A DNA stretch of 64,000 nt from Pseudomonadota bacterium (GTDB lineage Bacteria; Myxococcota_A; Polyangia; GCA-2747355). Positions 33,403 to 41,727 of the stretch are shown in pieces (positions within the stretch are counted from its first letter, which is position 1; every line of letters begins with the position of its first letter). The translations under genes and the position numbers were made by a program. The DNA is taken from NCBI GenBank assembly GCA_016702545.1, contig JADJDT010000044.1:310001-374000 (forward strand), read 5' to 3'. Below the pieces are notes generated by a model. The model made no database searches and had not been told where the DNA came from. It saw only the letters and a list, made by a program, of their open reading frames with translations.

Positions 33403-35076
33403 ATGATGGGTGATTCCGAGGCGACGGTGGGGGCGTTGTGTCCGCACTGCGGCGCTCCCGCTGCGGTGGGCGCGGCACCGCCAGGGCCCGGCGGCGCGGG
33501 TCGCCTCACCTGCGTCGCCTGCGGCGAGGCCTTCGACGCGGGTGCGCCGCAGGCCGAGGCGCTCTCCTGGCTGGCGCGGCGGGGCGCTCGGCATTGGTTC
33601 GTCGCGCAGGGTGAGCGGCGGATCGGACCGCTGACCGCCCAAGAGGTGCGCGAGGCGATCGGGCAGGGCGAGCTGACGACGCGCTGCTGCTTGTGGCGTC
33701 CCGGTCTGGTGAGCTGGGCGAGCTTGCGCGACCTGGAGGAGTTCGCCGACCTCGGCGGGCAGTCGGCCGCCGGGGCCCCGGCCGAGATCGAGGGTGAGAA
33801 GACTCGCGTCTGGCACGAGGGCGAGCAGCAGCACCTGATCAGCTTGGTGGCCGAGGCCGAGCCCCGGCCCGACCCCGGGGACGGACGCACCGAGGAGCGC
33901 TCGCTGGCCGGGATCTTCGGCGAGGTCGATGCCACACCGCACTCGGTGGTCTTTACCGGTCCGGGTGCTGGCGGCGGCGTGGACGACCTGGGGTTGAGCG
34001 CGCGCGGTACGGAGGAGGCACCGATCGCGGCGCCGGTCGCGGCCGAGGTCCCGCTCACGGCGGCGCGCCACGACAGCTCGGTGCTCTTCTCGCTCGATGA
34101 GCAGGCTCAGCGGCTGGCGCTGGCGGTGACCCCAGAGGTGCACCAGGCGGCGCCGTACGCGCCCGCGGTGACGGGGCCGCGGGTGGAAGAGCCCTCGTTG
34201 GCGACGACCCACGCCTGGGCGTCCTTCGCCCCGCACGAGCTGCGGCCGCACCGCGTACCGGGCTCGGGCCACCGTCGTGGGCGCGCGATCGTGCCGGTGG
34301 TGCTGGTGCTCGCGCTGGCGGCGGGGCTGTTCTTCTACGCGACCCGTGATCGCGAGACCACAGGTATGGCGCCGGTGGGGCTGGCGGTGCCGAGTCCGCT
34401 GGGAGATAGGGCGCCGCTGCCCAGTCCTGCGCTGCTCGCTCGGCCGGGCCCGATCGTCGCGGACGCGGGTCGCTCGCCGGGGGTGGCCAGTGGGGCGACG
34501 GTCTCCCCTGACGGGGGGCAGGGCAGGGCGGCGAAGCAAGAGGATCGTGCTCGCCTGCGAGCAATCGCGCCGGGGGCTGGTGCCGGCCCGGAGCGGTCAC
34601 GCCTGCGCATCGCCGTGGCCACGGCGCGCCATGGGCGACCGTGGCCCGCCGCCGGGGTGCGGAGCCTGCCGGCAACCGAAGGAAAGCGGCGACGCCAACC
34701 GCCCGTCCAGCGACGAGCCCAGCCGCCCGCCGCGCGCGCCCCTGCCAGCGTCGCGGACGCGCGGCCGCCGATCGTCGGCGCAGCGGCAGCCCGCTCCGAC
34801 CAGCGCCCGCTCTCGACGCAGCAGATCGTGCGGGGTCTCGAGGCGGCGCAGGCTGCGGTCCAGCGCTGCTCGCGCCGCCACGTCCAGCCGGCCGTGGTGA
34901 CGGTGGCGCTGCTGATCGACGGCCGCACTGGGCGCGTCGGCGCCGGCCGAGTGCTCTCGATCTTCGCCGGCACGGCGGTCGGTGTATGCGCGCTCGCCGC
35001 CGTGCGGGAGGACGCGCGCTTCCCGACCTTCAGCGGCCCGCCGCTCAAGCTGACCTGGCCGATCCTTTTGCGCTAG
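33403..35076 (+). CDS. Zinc-ribbon/GYF-domain membrane protein with TonB-like C-terminus (GltJ/AgmX-like)
   Basis: A 557-residue protein. Residues 10-42 form a four-cysteine zinc ribbon (CPHCGAPA, CVACGEAF). A GYF_2-type domain follows (HWFVAQGERRIGPLTAQEVREAI, LWRPGLVSWASLRDLEEF). A long disordered region leads to one membrane helix near residue 300 (IVPVVLVLALAAGLFFYA), a Pro/Arg-rich spacer, and a C-terminal domain (VQRCSRRHVQPAVVTVALLIDG) of the TonB/AgmX type ending in KLTWPILLR. This architecture is typical of the myxobacterial gliding-motility protein GltJ/AgmX family, though related proteins occur outside motility. The ATG at 33403 follows GGAGGG. No other motility gene is present. 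Confidence 0.8.
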   Translation: MMGDSEATVGALCPHCGAPAAVGAAPPGPGGAGRLTCVACGEAFDAGAPQAEALSWLARRGARHWFVAQGERRIGPLTAQEVREAIGQGELTTRCCLWRPGLVSWASLRDLEEFADLGGQSAAGAPAEIEGEKTRVWHEGEQQHLISLVAEAEPRPDPGDGRTEERSLAGIFGEVDATPHSVVFTGPGAGGGVDDLGLSARGTEEAPIAAPVAAEVPLTAARHDSSVLFSLDEQAQRLALAVTPEVHQAAPYAPAVTGPRVEEPSLATTHAWASFAPHELRPHRVPGSGHRRGRAIVPVVLVLALAAGLFFYATRDRETTGMAPVGLAVPSPLGDRAPLPSPALLARPGPIVADAGRSPGVASGATVSPDGGQGRAAKQEDRARLRAIAPGAGAGPERSRLRIAVATARHGRPWPAAGVRSLPATEGKRRRQPPVQRRAQPPAARAPASVADARPPIVGAAAARSDQRPLSTQQIVRGLEAAQAAVQRCSRRHVQPAVVTVALLIDGRTGRVGAGRVLSIFAGTAVGVCALAAVREDARFPTFSGPPLKLTWPILLR

Positions 35077-35128
35077 CCCGCCGTGCACGATTACGTTGAC
35101 AGTGCCCGAAACGGACTGCTATTCGGGC

Positions 35129-35188
35129 GAGCCTTCGTCCGAGCCTTCGTCCGAGCCTTCGTCGGAGCATACGTCGGAGCCTTCGTCC
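35129..35188. repeat. 12-bp tandem repeat x5 upstream of the barrel protein gene
   Basis: Five copies of GAGCCTTCGTCC with minor changes, ending 14 bases before the ATG at 35203. The GGGAGGAG ribosome site follows directly. Confidence 0.9.
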
Positions 35189-35202
35189 GGGAGGAGCTGC
35201 CC

Positions 35203-35844
35203 ATGCTGTCAGAGAGAGAGGAGCCTCGCGCGGTCGTCCGCGCGCGCCCAGGCACAGGTGGCCTTCGGGGTGCCCTGGCCGGCGGTCTGGCGCGAGGAAC
35301 GCTCGCCGCACTGGCGCTGCTCGGAGTCCTCTGGGCTCCGCGGCCCGTGGTCGCGGCGGTGCCATCCGAGCTGCGTCCGGCCACGCGAGCGTTCTTCGCG
35401 AACTTCGCCATCGGTCCGGCCATCCGCGTCGACGACGCTCCCACGCAGCTGAAGTTGCTGCAGGAGGTCGGCTTCCATCTCCAGGGCGGGATGGAGGGGC
35501 CGGCGATCGGGCTATCGCTGGCCCAATCGTTTGGCGACAACGTCTTCGGGCTGCAGATCGGGCCGAAGTTCTGGTGGGACGTGCAGCCCGTCGCCGGGCT
35601 CGCGCTCTACATCGCGCCGATGGCGCAGGTGGGCTATGCGCTGCTGAGCTTCGACGGCGGCGGCGGTCGGTTCGATCGGGGCGCGACCGCCAATTACTTC
35701 GATTTACAGTTCGGCTGTGAAGTGCGCCTGGTAATCAACGATCGGGCGTTGGTGAGCTATCGGCCCTTCACCCTCGACATCCTCGCCGGCGAGCGCGTCG
35801 GCGTGCGCTACGACATGATGTTTGGCGGTGGCGTCATCTTCTGA
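35203..35844 (+). CDS. Predicted outer-membrane beta-barrel-like protein
   Basis: A 213-residue product with a long basic N-terminus, a hydrophobic signal core (GTLAALALLGVLWA) ending near VVAA, and a mature part of alternating strands with Gly and aromatic residues (NFAIGPAIRVDDAPTQ, NVFGLQIGPKFWWDV, LALYIAPMAQVGYALL) ending in phenylalanine (MMFGGGVIF). A terminal Phe and strand pattern fit a small outer-membrane barrel. No family recognised. The ATG at 35203 has a good ribosome site; the open frame upstream is a repeat. Confidence 0.68.
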   Translation: MLSEREEPRAVVRARPGTGGLRGALAGGLARGTLAALALLGVLWAPRPVVAAVPSELRPATRAFFANFAIGPAIRVDDAPTQLKLLQEVGFHLQGGMEGPAIGLSLAQSFGDNVFGLQIGPKFWWDVQPVAGLALYIAPMAQVGYALLSFDGGGGRFDRGATANYFDLQFGCEVRLVINDRALVSYRPFTLDILAGERVGVRYDMMFGGGVIF

Positions 35845-35929
35845 CCCGTCGTATTTTCCGACCCGTCGTCTTCCGACCGGCGAGGCGCTCGCGCGTCGTG
35901 CCCTGGTCGAACGCCTGGAGAGGACTCGC

Positions 35930-37033
35930 TTGCCACTGAAGGAAGTCGCCAAGTTCAGCGTGTCGCAGCTGCAGGTGCTCGACGAGCACGGCCAGCTCGA
36001 CGAGAAGCTCGATCCGCGCCTGTCCGCCGCCGATGCCGTGCGTCTCTATGAGGCGATGGCGCTCGGACGGGAGGTCGATCAACGGCTGGTGCGCTTGCAG
36101 CGCCAGGGCCGGATGGGCACCTGCCCGACCTGCACCGGCCACGAGGCGGCAGTCTGCGCGCCCGCCTTGGCGATGACCGAGCGTGACTGGTTCGTTGGCT
36201 ACTACCGGGAGATCGGCGCGCGGCTGATGCGTGGCGACTCGCTGGCGCAGAGCCTGCGCTACTGGCACGGCTACGAGGAGGGCAACCTCCAGCCGCAGCC
36301 GGGACGGACCTTGCCGGTGACGGCGATCGTCGGCGCCCAGGTGCTGCACGCCGTCGGCATCGCCTATGCGATGAAGTACCGGCGCGAGACGGACTCGGCG
36401 GTCGTCACCTTCTTCGGCGACGGTGCCACCTCGCAGGGCGACGTCCACGAGGCGATGAACTTCGCCGCCGTCTGGCAGGTGCCGGTCGTCTTCATCTGCG
36501 TCAATAACCAATGGGCGATCTCGCAGCCGCGCGAGCAGCAGACCCGCTCCGAGACCATCGCGCAGAAGGCGATCGCCTACGGCTTCGAGGGCCTGCAGGT
36601 CGACGGCAACGATCCGCTGGGGATGTATCTCGCCACCGACCGCGCCCTGCGGCGCGCGCGCGAGGGCGGGGGGCCGACGCTGATCGAGGCGTTGACCTAC
36701 CGCCTGCTGATGCACACCACCGCCGACGACCCGCGCCGCTACCGCAGCGACGCCGAGGTCGAGCGCTGGTGGAAGCGCGATCCCGTGCCGCGGATGCGAC
36801 GCTATCTGGAGGGGCGGGCCCTCTGGGGCGAGGCCCAGCAGCAGGCGCTGCAGGAGCGGATGCGGCAGCAGCTCGACGCGGCCGTCGCGGAGGCCGAGCT
36901 GCGCGAGGACTGGCGCCCCGACCTGCTCTTCGACCACGTCTTCGGCGCGCCGGATCCCGAACTCGAGGCGCAGCGCCAGACCTTCCTCGCGGCCTTGCCC
37001 GCGGCCACGGCGGTGGATGCCCATGGCGCCTAA
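35930..37033 (+). CDS. pdhA: Pyruvate dehydrogenase E1 component subunit alpha
   Basis: With PdhB forms the thiamine-diphosphate enzyme that decarboxylates pyruvate and acetylates E2. The cofactor motif GDGATSQGDVHEAMNF ends in VNN at the usual distance. GTCPTCTGHEAA, GYYREIGARLMRG and QWAISQPREQQT favour the pyruvate over the branched-chain type. The proposed TTG at 35930 follows a strong GGAGAGGA site and gives 367 residues, like Gram-positive PdhA. The open frame extends back to a TTG at 35822 inside the preceding gene, through a repeat (GACCCGTCGT) that is unlikely to be coding. It overlaps pdhB by a few bases and heads the PDH operon. Confidence 0.93.
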   Translation: MPLKEVAKFSVSQLQVLDEHGQLDEKLDPRLSAADAVRLYEAMALGREVDQRLVRLQRQGRMGTCPTCTGHEAAVCAPALAMTERDWFVGYYREIGARLMRGDSLAQSLRYWHGYEEGNLQPQPGRTLPVTAIVGAQVLHAVGIAYAMKYRRETDSAVVTFFGDGATSQGDVHEAMNFAAVWQVPVVFICVNNQWAISQPREQQTRSETIAQKAIAYGFEGLQVDGNDPLGMYLATDRALRRAREGGGPTLIEALTYRLLMHTTADDPRRYRSDAEVERWWKRDPVPRMRRYLEGRALWGEAQQQALQERMRQQLDAAVAEAELREDWRPDLLFDHVFGAPDPELEAQRQTFLAALPAATAVDAHGA

Positions 37034-38006
37034 GCTGACGATGGTCGAGGCGATCAACCTCGCGTTGCGCCAGGAGATGGAGCGCGACGACCAGGTGGTG
37101 CTGCTCGGCGAGGACATCGGGGTCAACGAGGGCGTCTTCCGCGTCACCGCCGGACTGCACAAGACCTTCGGGGCCGAGCGCGTGATCGACACGCCGCTGG
37201 CGGAATCGGGCATCGTCGGCACCGCGATCGGCATGGCGCTGGCAGGTCTGCGCCCGGTGGCCGAGATTCAGTTCGCGGGCTTCGTCTTCCTCGGCTTTGG
37301 GCAGCTCGAGGGCCACGCCGCGCGCTACCGCTCCCGCACGCTGGGGCAGTGGACCGTGCCGCTGGTGCTGCGGATGCCCTACGGCGCGGGCGTGCGCGCA
37401 CACGAGCATCACTCCGAGAGCCGCGAGGCGACGTTGGCGGGGGTGCCAGGGCTCAAGGTGGTGATCCCGTCGGGTCCGCGCAGCGCGCGCGCCCTGCTCG
37501 CCGCCGCCATCCGCGACCCCGACCCGGTGATCTTCATGGAGCCGACCCAGCTCTACCGCGCCTTCCGCGAGGAGGTGCCGGAGGAGCCCGAGCTGGGCGT
37601 GATCGGACGGGCCCACGTCGAGCGCACGGGTAGCGACCTGACGCTGGTGTCGTGGGGGGCGATGATGCTCCCGAGCCGCCGCGCCGCCGACGCCTTGGCG
37701 CGCGACCAGGGGGTGCAGGTCGAGCTGATCGACGTGCAGAGCGTGGCGCCGCTCGACGCCGCCACGATCCTCGAGTCGGTGTCGCGCACCGGGCGCTGCG
37801 TGATCGTGCAGGAGGCGGCGCGCTCGTTCTCGCTCGCCTCCGAGATCGTCGCGCGGATCAACGACCAGGTCTTGCTGCAGCTCGAGGCGCCGGTGCAGCG
37901 CGTGACCGGCTACGACGTCGTGACGCCCTTCTTCCAGCGCGAGCGGCTGTACATGCCGAACGAGGCGCGGATCATCGCGGCGGTTGGGCAGGCGCTGGCC
38001 GACTGA
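37023..38006 (+). CDS. pdhB: Pyruvate dehydrogenase E1 component subunit beta
   Basis: Partner of PdhA in the alpha2beta2 E1 enzyme. The 327-residue protein shows the standard order: LTMVEAINLALRQEMERD, GEDIGVNEGVFRVTAGL, FGAERVIDTPLAESGIVG, AEIQFAGFVF, and the C-terminal transketolase domain with EAARSFSLASEIVARI and VTGYDVVTPF. The ATG at 37023 is used; one six bases upstream is also in frame. It overlaps the end of pdhA, so translation is probably coupled. The E2 gene follows after 71 bases. Confidence 0.96.
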   Translation: MAPKLTMVEAINLALRQEMERDDQVVLLGEDIGVNEGVFRVTAGLHKTFGAERVIDTPLAESGIVGTAIGMALAGLRPVAEIQFAGFVFLGFGQLEGHAARYRSRTLGQWTVPLVLRMPYGAGVRAHEHHSESREATLAGVPGLKVVIPSGPRSARALLAAAIRDPDPVIFMEPTQLYRAFREEVPEEPELGVIGRAHVERTGSDLTLVSWGAMMLPSRRAADALARDQGVQVELIDVQSVAPLDAATILESVSRTGRCVIVQEAARSFSLASEIVARINDQVLLQLEAPVQRVTGYDVVTPFFQRERLYMPNEARIIAAVGQALAD

Positions 38007-38077
38007 TCGGCCCGCTCGCGTCCGCAGCGTGACGAGGCCTCGAGGCCTCATGGCCCCAAGGCCTCAAGGAGGATTCC

Positions 38078-38830
38078 TTGTACGAGTTCAAGCTGCCCGA
38101 TCTGGGCGAGGGCGTAAAAGAGGGCGAGATCCTGCACTGGCACGTCAAGGCCGGTGATCGCGTCAAGGAAGACGACCCGCTGGTCGAGATCGAGACCGAC
38201 AAGGCGGCCGTCACCATACCGTCGCCGCGCGGTGGGACGGTCAAGAGCACGCAGGGCGCGGTCGGCGAGCGGCTGGCGGTGGGCAGCGTGCTGGTCGTGA
38301 TCGACGACGGTGTGGCCGCGAGCGCGCCCGTTCCCGCGCCGGCCGTAGCGCCCGGCTGCCGCTGGGCCCGCGGGGCCACGCGCGGCGGCGCGACGGCCGC
38401 CCCGGTGGCCTCGGCGGCCTCGGGCACGAAGGCTGCCGTCGCCGCGCCCTTGCCCGCGGCGGGCGGTGCCCGCGGGCCCGTAGCGGCCGCGCCGGCGACC
38501 CGTCGCCTGGCGCGGGAGCTCGGCATCGACCTGTACGCCGTGCAGGGGTCCGGTCCGGGTGGCCGGGTTACGGCAGAGGACCTGCAGCGTCACGCGAGCG
38601 CGCTGGCCGCGCCCGCGTCGCTGGCCGTGGCGCCAGCCTCGGCGGGCCAGACGCGCCGAGCGCCGCGCCCCCGGCTGCCGTCGTGGCGCCCGGCAGCGTG
38701 CTCGGCTTCGTCGCGCCGGCAGGGTCCTCGCCGATCCCCTTCTTCGAGGTCGAGCCGCTGCCCGACTTCGGCCAGTGGGGGCCGGTCGAGGTCGAGCCCT
38801 TGCGCTCGATTCGGCGCAAGGTCGCGATGA
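38078..38830 (+). CDS. pdhC: Dihydrolipoamide acetyltransferase E2, N-terminal part (frame broken)
   Basis: Carries the lipoyl arm of the PDH complex. The TTG start follows a perfect AAGGAGG site. Residues 1-80 are one lipoyl domain (KLPDLGEGVKEGEI, lipoylated lysine in EIETDKAAV). An Ala/Pro linker leads to the peripheral-subunit-binding domain (APATRRLARELGIDL, VQGSGPGGRVTAEDL, about residues 135-170), which binds E1 and E3. After about base 38640 this frame becomes meaningless Arg/Ser-rich sequence, while the catalytic domain continues in another frame (38683-39480). One missing base in the linker near 38635-38650 would restore a single ~467-residue protein. Sequencing error and true frameshift cannot be separated here. 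Confidence 0.9.
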   Translation: MYEFKLPDLGEGVKEGEILHWHVKAGDRVKEDDPLVEIETDKAAVTIPSPRGGTVKSTQGAVGERLAVGSVLVVIDDGVAASAPVPAPAVAPGCRWARGATRGGATAAPVASAASGTKAAVAAPLPAAGGARGPVAAAPATRRLARELGIDLYAVQGSGPGGRVTAEDLQRHASALAAPASLAVAPASAGQTRRAPRPRLPSWRPAACSASSRRQGPRRSPSSRSSRCPTSASGGRSRSSPCARFGARSR

Positions 38831-39480
38831 AGATGGTGGCCTCGATGACCATCGTGCCGCACGTCACGCACATGGACGAGGCCGACGTCACCGAGCTCGA
38901 TGCCTTCCGCCGCGAGCAGAACACCAAGCGCTCGGCGCCGCAGACCAAGCTGACGCTGCTGCCCTTCGTGGCCAAGGCGGTGCTGACCCAGCTGCGCAAG
39001 GCGCCGCAGTTCAACGCCAGCATCGATCCCTTCAAGCAAGAGATCGTCTACAAGCGCTACTTCAACCTGGGCTTCGCCGCCGATACCCCGCGCGGGCTGG
39101 TGGTCCCCGTGATCCACCAGGCCGACCGCCTCAGCATCGACGAGCTGTCCGAGGCGCTGCAGCGGCTCGCCGACAAGGCGCGGGCCGGCTCGATCGACGT
39201 GGCCGAGCTGCGCGGCGGCAGCTTCACGATCACCAACGTGGGGACCCTCGGTGGCACCGCGGTGATCCCGACGATCAACTACCCCGAGGCTGCCATCCTG
39301 GGGCTCGGGCGGGCGGCCGACCGCCCGGTGGTGCGCGACGGCGCGATCGTCATCCGCAAGATCATGCCGATGAGCCTGGTCTTCGATCACCGCCTGATCG
39401 ACGGCGCCGATGCGGCGCGCTTCCTCAGCGCGGTGGTGGCCCGGTTGTCCGACCCCGGGCGCCTGTTGCTCGAGAGCTAG
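38683..39480 (+). CDS. pdhC: Dihydrolipoamide acetyltransferase E2, catalytic part (frame broken)
   Basis: The acetyltransferase core of the same E2. In this frame sense begins near 38641 with linker GGPDAPSAAPPAAVVAPGS, continuous in style with the linker of the N-terminal frame. The catalytic domain follows: LRSIRRKVAMKMVASMTIVPH, NLGFAADTPRGLVVPVI, GSFTITNVGTLGG, and the active-site motif DHRLIDGADAARFL near the end. The catalytic His and Asp are intact, and so are all flanking PDH genes, which argues for a sequencing indel or a very recent mutation. The start at 38683 is only the first in-frame start codon; no ribosome site serves it. Confidence 0.88.
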   Translation: MAPGSVLGFVAPAGSSPIPFFEVEPLPDFGQWGPVEVEPLRSIRRKVAMKMVASMTIVPHVTHMDEADVTELDAFRREQNTKRSAPQTKLTLLPFVAKAVLTQLRKAPQFNASIDPFKQEIVYKRYFNLGFAADTPRGLVVPVIHQADRLSIDELSEALQRLADKARAGSIDVAELRGGSFTITNVGTLGGTAVIPTINYPEAAILGLGRAADRPVVRDGAIVIRKIMPMSLVFDHRLIDGADAARFLSAVVARLSDPGRLLLES

Positions 39481-39491
39481 GGGTATCTCCG

Positions 39492-40922
39492 ATGGTAATG
39501 GGAAGCATTCAGCAGGAGACCGAGGTCGTCGTCGTCGGGGGCGGACCCGGTGGCTATGTAGCAGCGATTCGCGCCGCCGATCTCGGGCATGAGGTGCTGC
39601 TGATCGACGAGCGCGAGCGGCTCGGTGGTGTCTGTCTACTGGAGGGCTGCATCCCCTCGAAGACGCTGATCGCCGCCGTCGAGGTGCTGGAGGGGGCGCG
39701 CCGGGCCCAGGCGATGGGGATCACCTTCGAGGGCCTCAAGCTCGACGTGGCTGCGTTGCGCCAGTTCACCGAGGGGGTGGTCTCCCAGCTCTCGGGCGGC
39801 ATCCAGACGCTGCTGAAGAAGCGCGGGATCGCCGTGCTGCGCGGCTACGCCGAGTTGGTCGGTCCCCAGGAGCTGCGGCTGAGCGGCTCCGAGGTCGCCA
39901 GCGTGCGCTTCAAACACTGCATCCTCGCCACCGGATCGCGGCCCGCGTTGCCGCCGCAGCTCGAGGGGGCAGCGGTGTGGACCTCGCGCGAGGCGCTGGC
40001 CCTGCCGCGGGTGCCAGAGCGCCTGCTGGTGGTCGGCGGCGGCTACATCGGCCTCGAGCTCGGCTTCGTCTACGCCGGCCTCGGCTCGCGCGTGACGCTG
40101 GTCGAGCTGCTGCCCCAGTTGCTCGCGGGCGCCGACGCCGATCTCGTCGAGCCAGTGCGCAAGAGCGCGATCAAGCACTTCGCCGCGCTGCAACTCGAGA
40201 CGCGGATGGTAGGCCTCGAGCGCCGCGGCGAGCTCTGTATCGTCGAGACCGAGGGGGCTGCGGGGCGCACCAAGCTCGAGGTCGACGAGGTGCTGGTCTC
40301 GGTCGGTCGCAAGCCGAACACGGAGGGCCTCGGCCTCGAGCGCGTGGGCATCGCGCTGGACGCCCGTGGCCTCGTTCCCGTCGACGCCCAGCAGCGGACC
40401 CGCGTGCCGCATATCTACGCGATCGGCGACATCGTGGCCGGGCCGGGACTGGCGCACAAGGCCAGCCGCGAGGGCAAGGTCGCGGCCGAGGTCATCGCCG
40501 GCCGTCCGGCGGCCTTCGACAACGTCGCGATCCCCGCGGTGGTCTTCACCGATCCCGAGCTGGCGTGGGCTGGCCTGACCGAGGCCGAGGCGCGCCAGCG
40601 CGGCTTGGCGGTGACCGTGGGCAAGTTCCCGCTCAGCGCGCTGGGGCGCGCGCGCACCGTCGGTCGCACGGAGGGCCTGGTCAAGGTCATCGCCGATGCC
40701 GAGGGCGGTGCCGTGCGTGGGGTTGGCATCGTCGGTCCACATGCCTCGGAGCTGATCGCCGAGGCGGCGTTGGCGCTCGAGATGGGCGCCGTGCTCGAGG
40801 ATCTGACCGCCACGATTCACCCCCATCCGACCTTCTCGGAGGCGCTGATGGAGGCCGCCGAGGTGGCCGAGGGGTTGCCGGTGCACATCCCGCCGCTCAA
40901 GCGCCCGTCCGCGCCGCATTGA
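39492..40922 (+). CDS. lpdA: Dihydrolipoyl dehydrogenase E3
   Basis: Re-oxidises the lipoyl arm of E2, passing electrons through FAD to NAD+. The 476-residue protein has the FAD motif VVVGGGPGGYVAAIRAADLG, the redox disulfide GGVCLLEGCIPSK, the NAD motif VVGGGYIGLELGFVYAGLG, FAD-contact AIGDIVAGPGLAHKA, and the active-site HPHPTFSEALMEA. The ATG at 39492 is used. It follows E2 by 11 bases. Its stop overlaps the start of the lipoate ligase gene. Confidence 0.97.
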   Translation: MVMGSIQQETEVVVVGGGPGGYVAAIRAADLGHEVLLIDERERLGGVCLLEGCIPSKTLIAAVEVLEGARRAQAMGITFEGLKLDVAALRQFTEGVVSQLSGGIQTLLKKRGIAVLRGYAELVGPQELRLSGSEVASVRFKHCILATGSRPALPPQLEGAAVWTSREALALPRVPERLLVVGGGYIGLELGFVYAGLGSRVTLVELLPQLLAGADADLVEPVRKSAIKHFAALQLETRMVGLERRGELCIVETEGAAGRTKLEVDEVLVSVGRKPNTEGLGLERVGIALDARGLVPVDAQQRTRVPHIYAIGDIVAGPGLAHKASREGKVAAEVIAGRPAAFDNVAIPAVVFTDPELAWAGLTEAEARQRGLAVTVGKFPLSALGRARTVGRTEGLVKVIADAEGGAVRGVGIVGPHASELIAEAALALEMGAVLEDLTATIHPHPTFSEALMEAAEVAEGLPVHIPPLKRPSAPH

Positions 40923-41593
40923 CCACGAGCGACCAGCGCGCGGCTGCGGCCACGCTGCCGATCGACCCCTTCAGCGCCGACGACGCGCTGATCGCCGAGG
41001 TCGAAGAGCAGCGGCGCGCCGTCCGGCGCGTCTACACGCTGGACGGCACGGTCGTCGTGCTCGGGCGCGGGAGCAGCGTCGAGCGCGAGATCGACGAGGT
41101 GGCCTGCCGGCGCGACGGCGTGGCCGTGCTGCGGCGTCGCGGCGGCGGCTGTGCGGTGCTGATCGACCCGGGCAACGTCATCGTCTCGGCCGCCTTGCCG
41201 CTGGAGGGCATCGGTGGCAATCGCTGTCACCTCGATCGCCTCTCCGATTGGCTGCGCGACGGTCTCGAGCGCCTGGGCGCGGCGGGCGTCGAGCGCCAGG
41301 GGATCTGTGATCTGGTGCAGGCAGGGCGGAAGATCTCCGGCGCCTGCCTCTACCGCGCGCGCGGGCTGCTCTACTACTCGGCCACCTTGATGGTCGAGGC
41401 CCGGGTCGAGCTGCTCGGCCGCTATCTCCGGCATCCGCCGCGCGAGCCGGACTACCGCGCCGGTCGCCGACACGAGCACTTCGTCGGCCTGCTGCAGCTA
41501 CCGCGGCCGCTGCCGGCGGCGGCGGTCGCCGCGGCGTTGTCGGCGGCGCTCGCGCCCTTGCCGACGGCAGCCCCCTGTGAGGCGCGCGGGTGA
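40919..41593 (+). CDS. Lipoate-protein ligase family protein (LplA/LipM-like)
   Basis: Attaches lipoate or octanoate to the lysine of lipoyl domains, here most likely that of the adjacent E2. The 224-residue protein has the family motif RRRGGGCAVLIDPGN and GRKISGACLYRARGLLYYSATLMV, including the conserved lysine of the GRKI segment. It is shorter than E. coli LplA (about 338 residues), lacking the C-terminal domain, like many stand-alone catalytic-domain ligases. The TTG start at 40919 overlaps the lpdA stop by four bases, so it belongs to the PDH operon. Whether it uses free lipoate or octanoyl-carrier protein is not clear from sequence. Confidence 0.87.
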   Translation: MTTSDQRAAAATLPIDPFSADDALIAEVEEQRRAVRRVYTLDGTVVVLGRGSSVEREIDEVACRRDGVAVLRRRGGGCAVLIDPGNVIVSAALPLEGIGGNRCHLDRLSDWLRDGLERLGAAGVERQGICDLVQAGRKISGACLYRARGLLYYSATLMVEARVELLGRYLRHPPREPDYRAGRRHEHFVGLLQLPRPLPAAAVAAALSAALAPLPTAAPCEARG

Positions 41594-41727
41594 GGGCGGC
41601 CCGACGGTAGCCGAAGATCGGGCTCGCCGAGGTCGCGAAGGGCTGGCGGCCTGCAAGGGATGGCGGCCTGGGGGTCGCGACGGTAGACTGGCCCAACGAA
41701 GGGCGCGCGGTCGCAGCGACGGCGCCG

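Noticed and set aside
41594..41727. Short direct repeat TGGCGGCCTG between the lipoate ligase and korA as a possible regulator site
   Set aside because: Two imperfect copies in GC-rich DNA without a clear promoter; could easily be chance.
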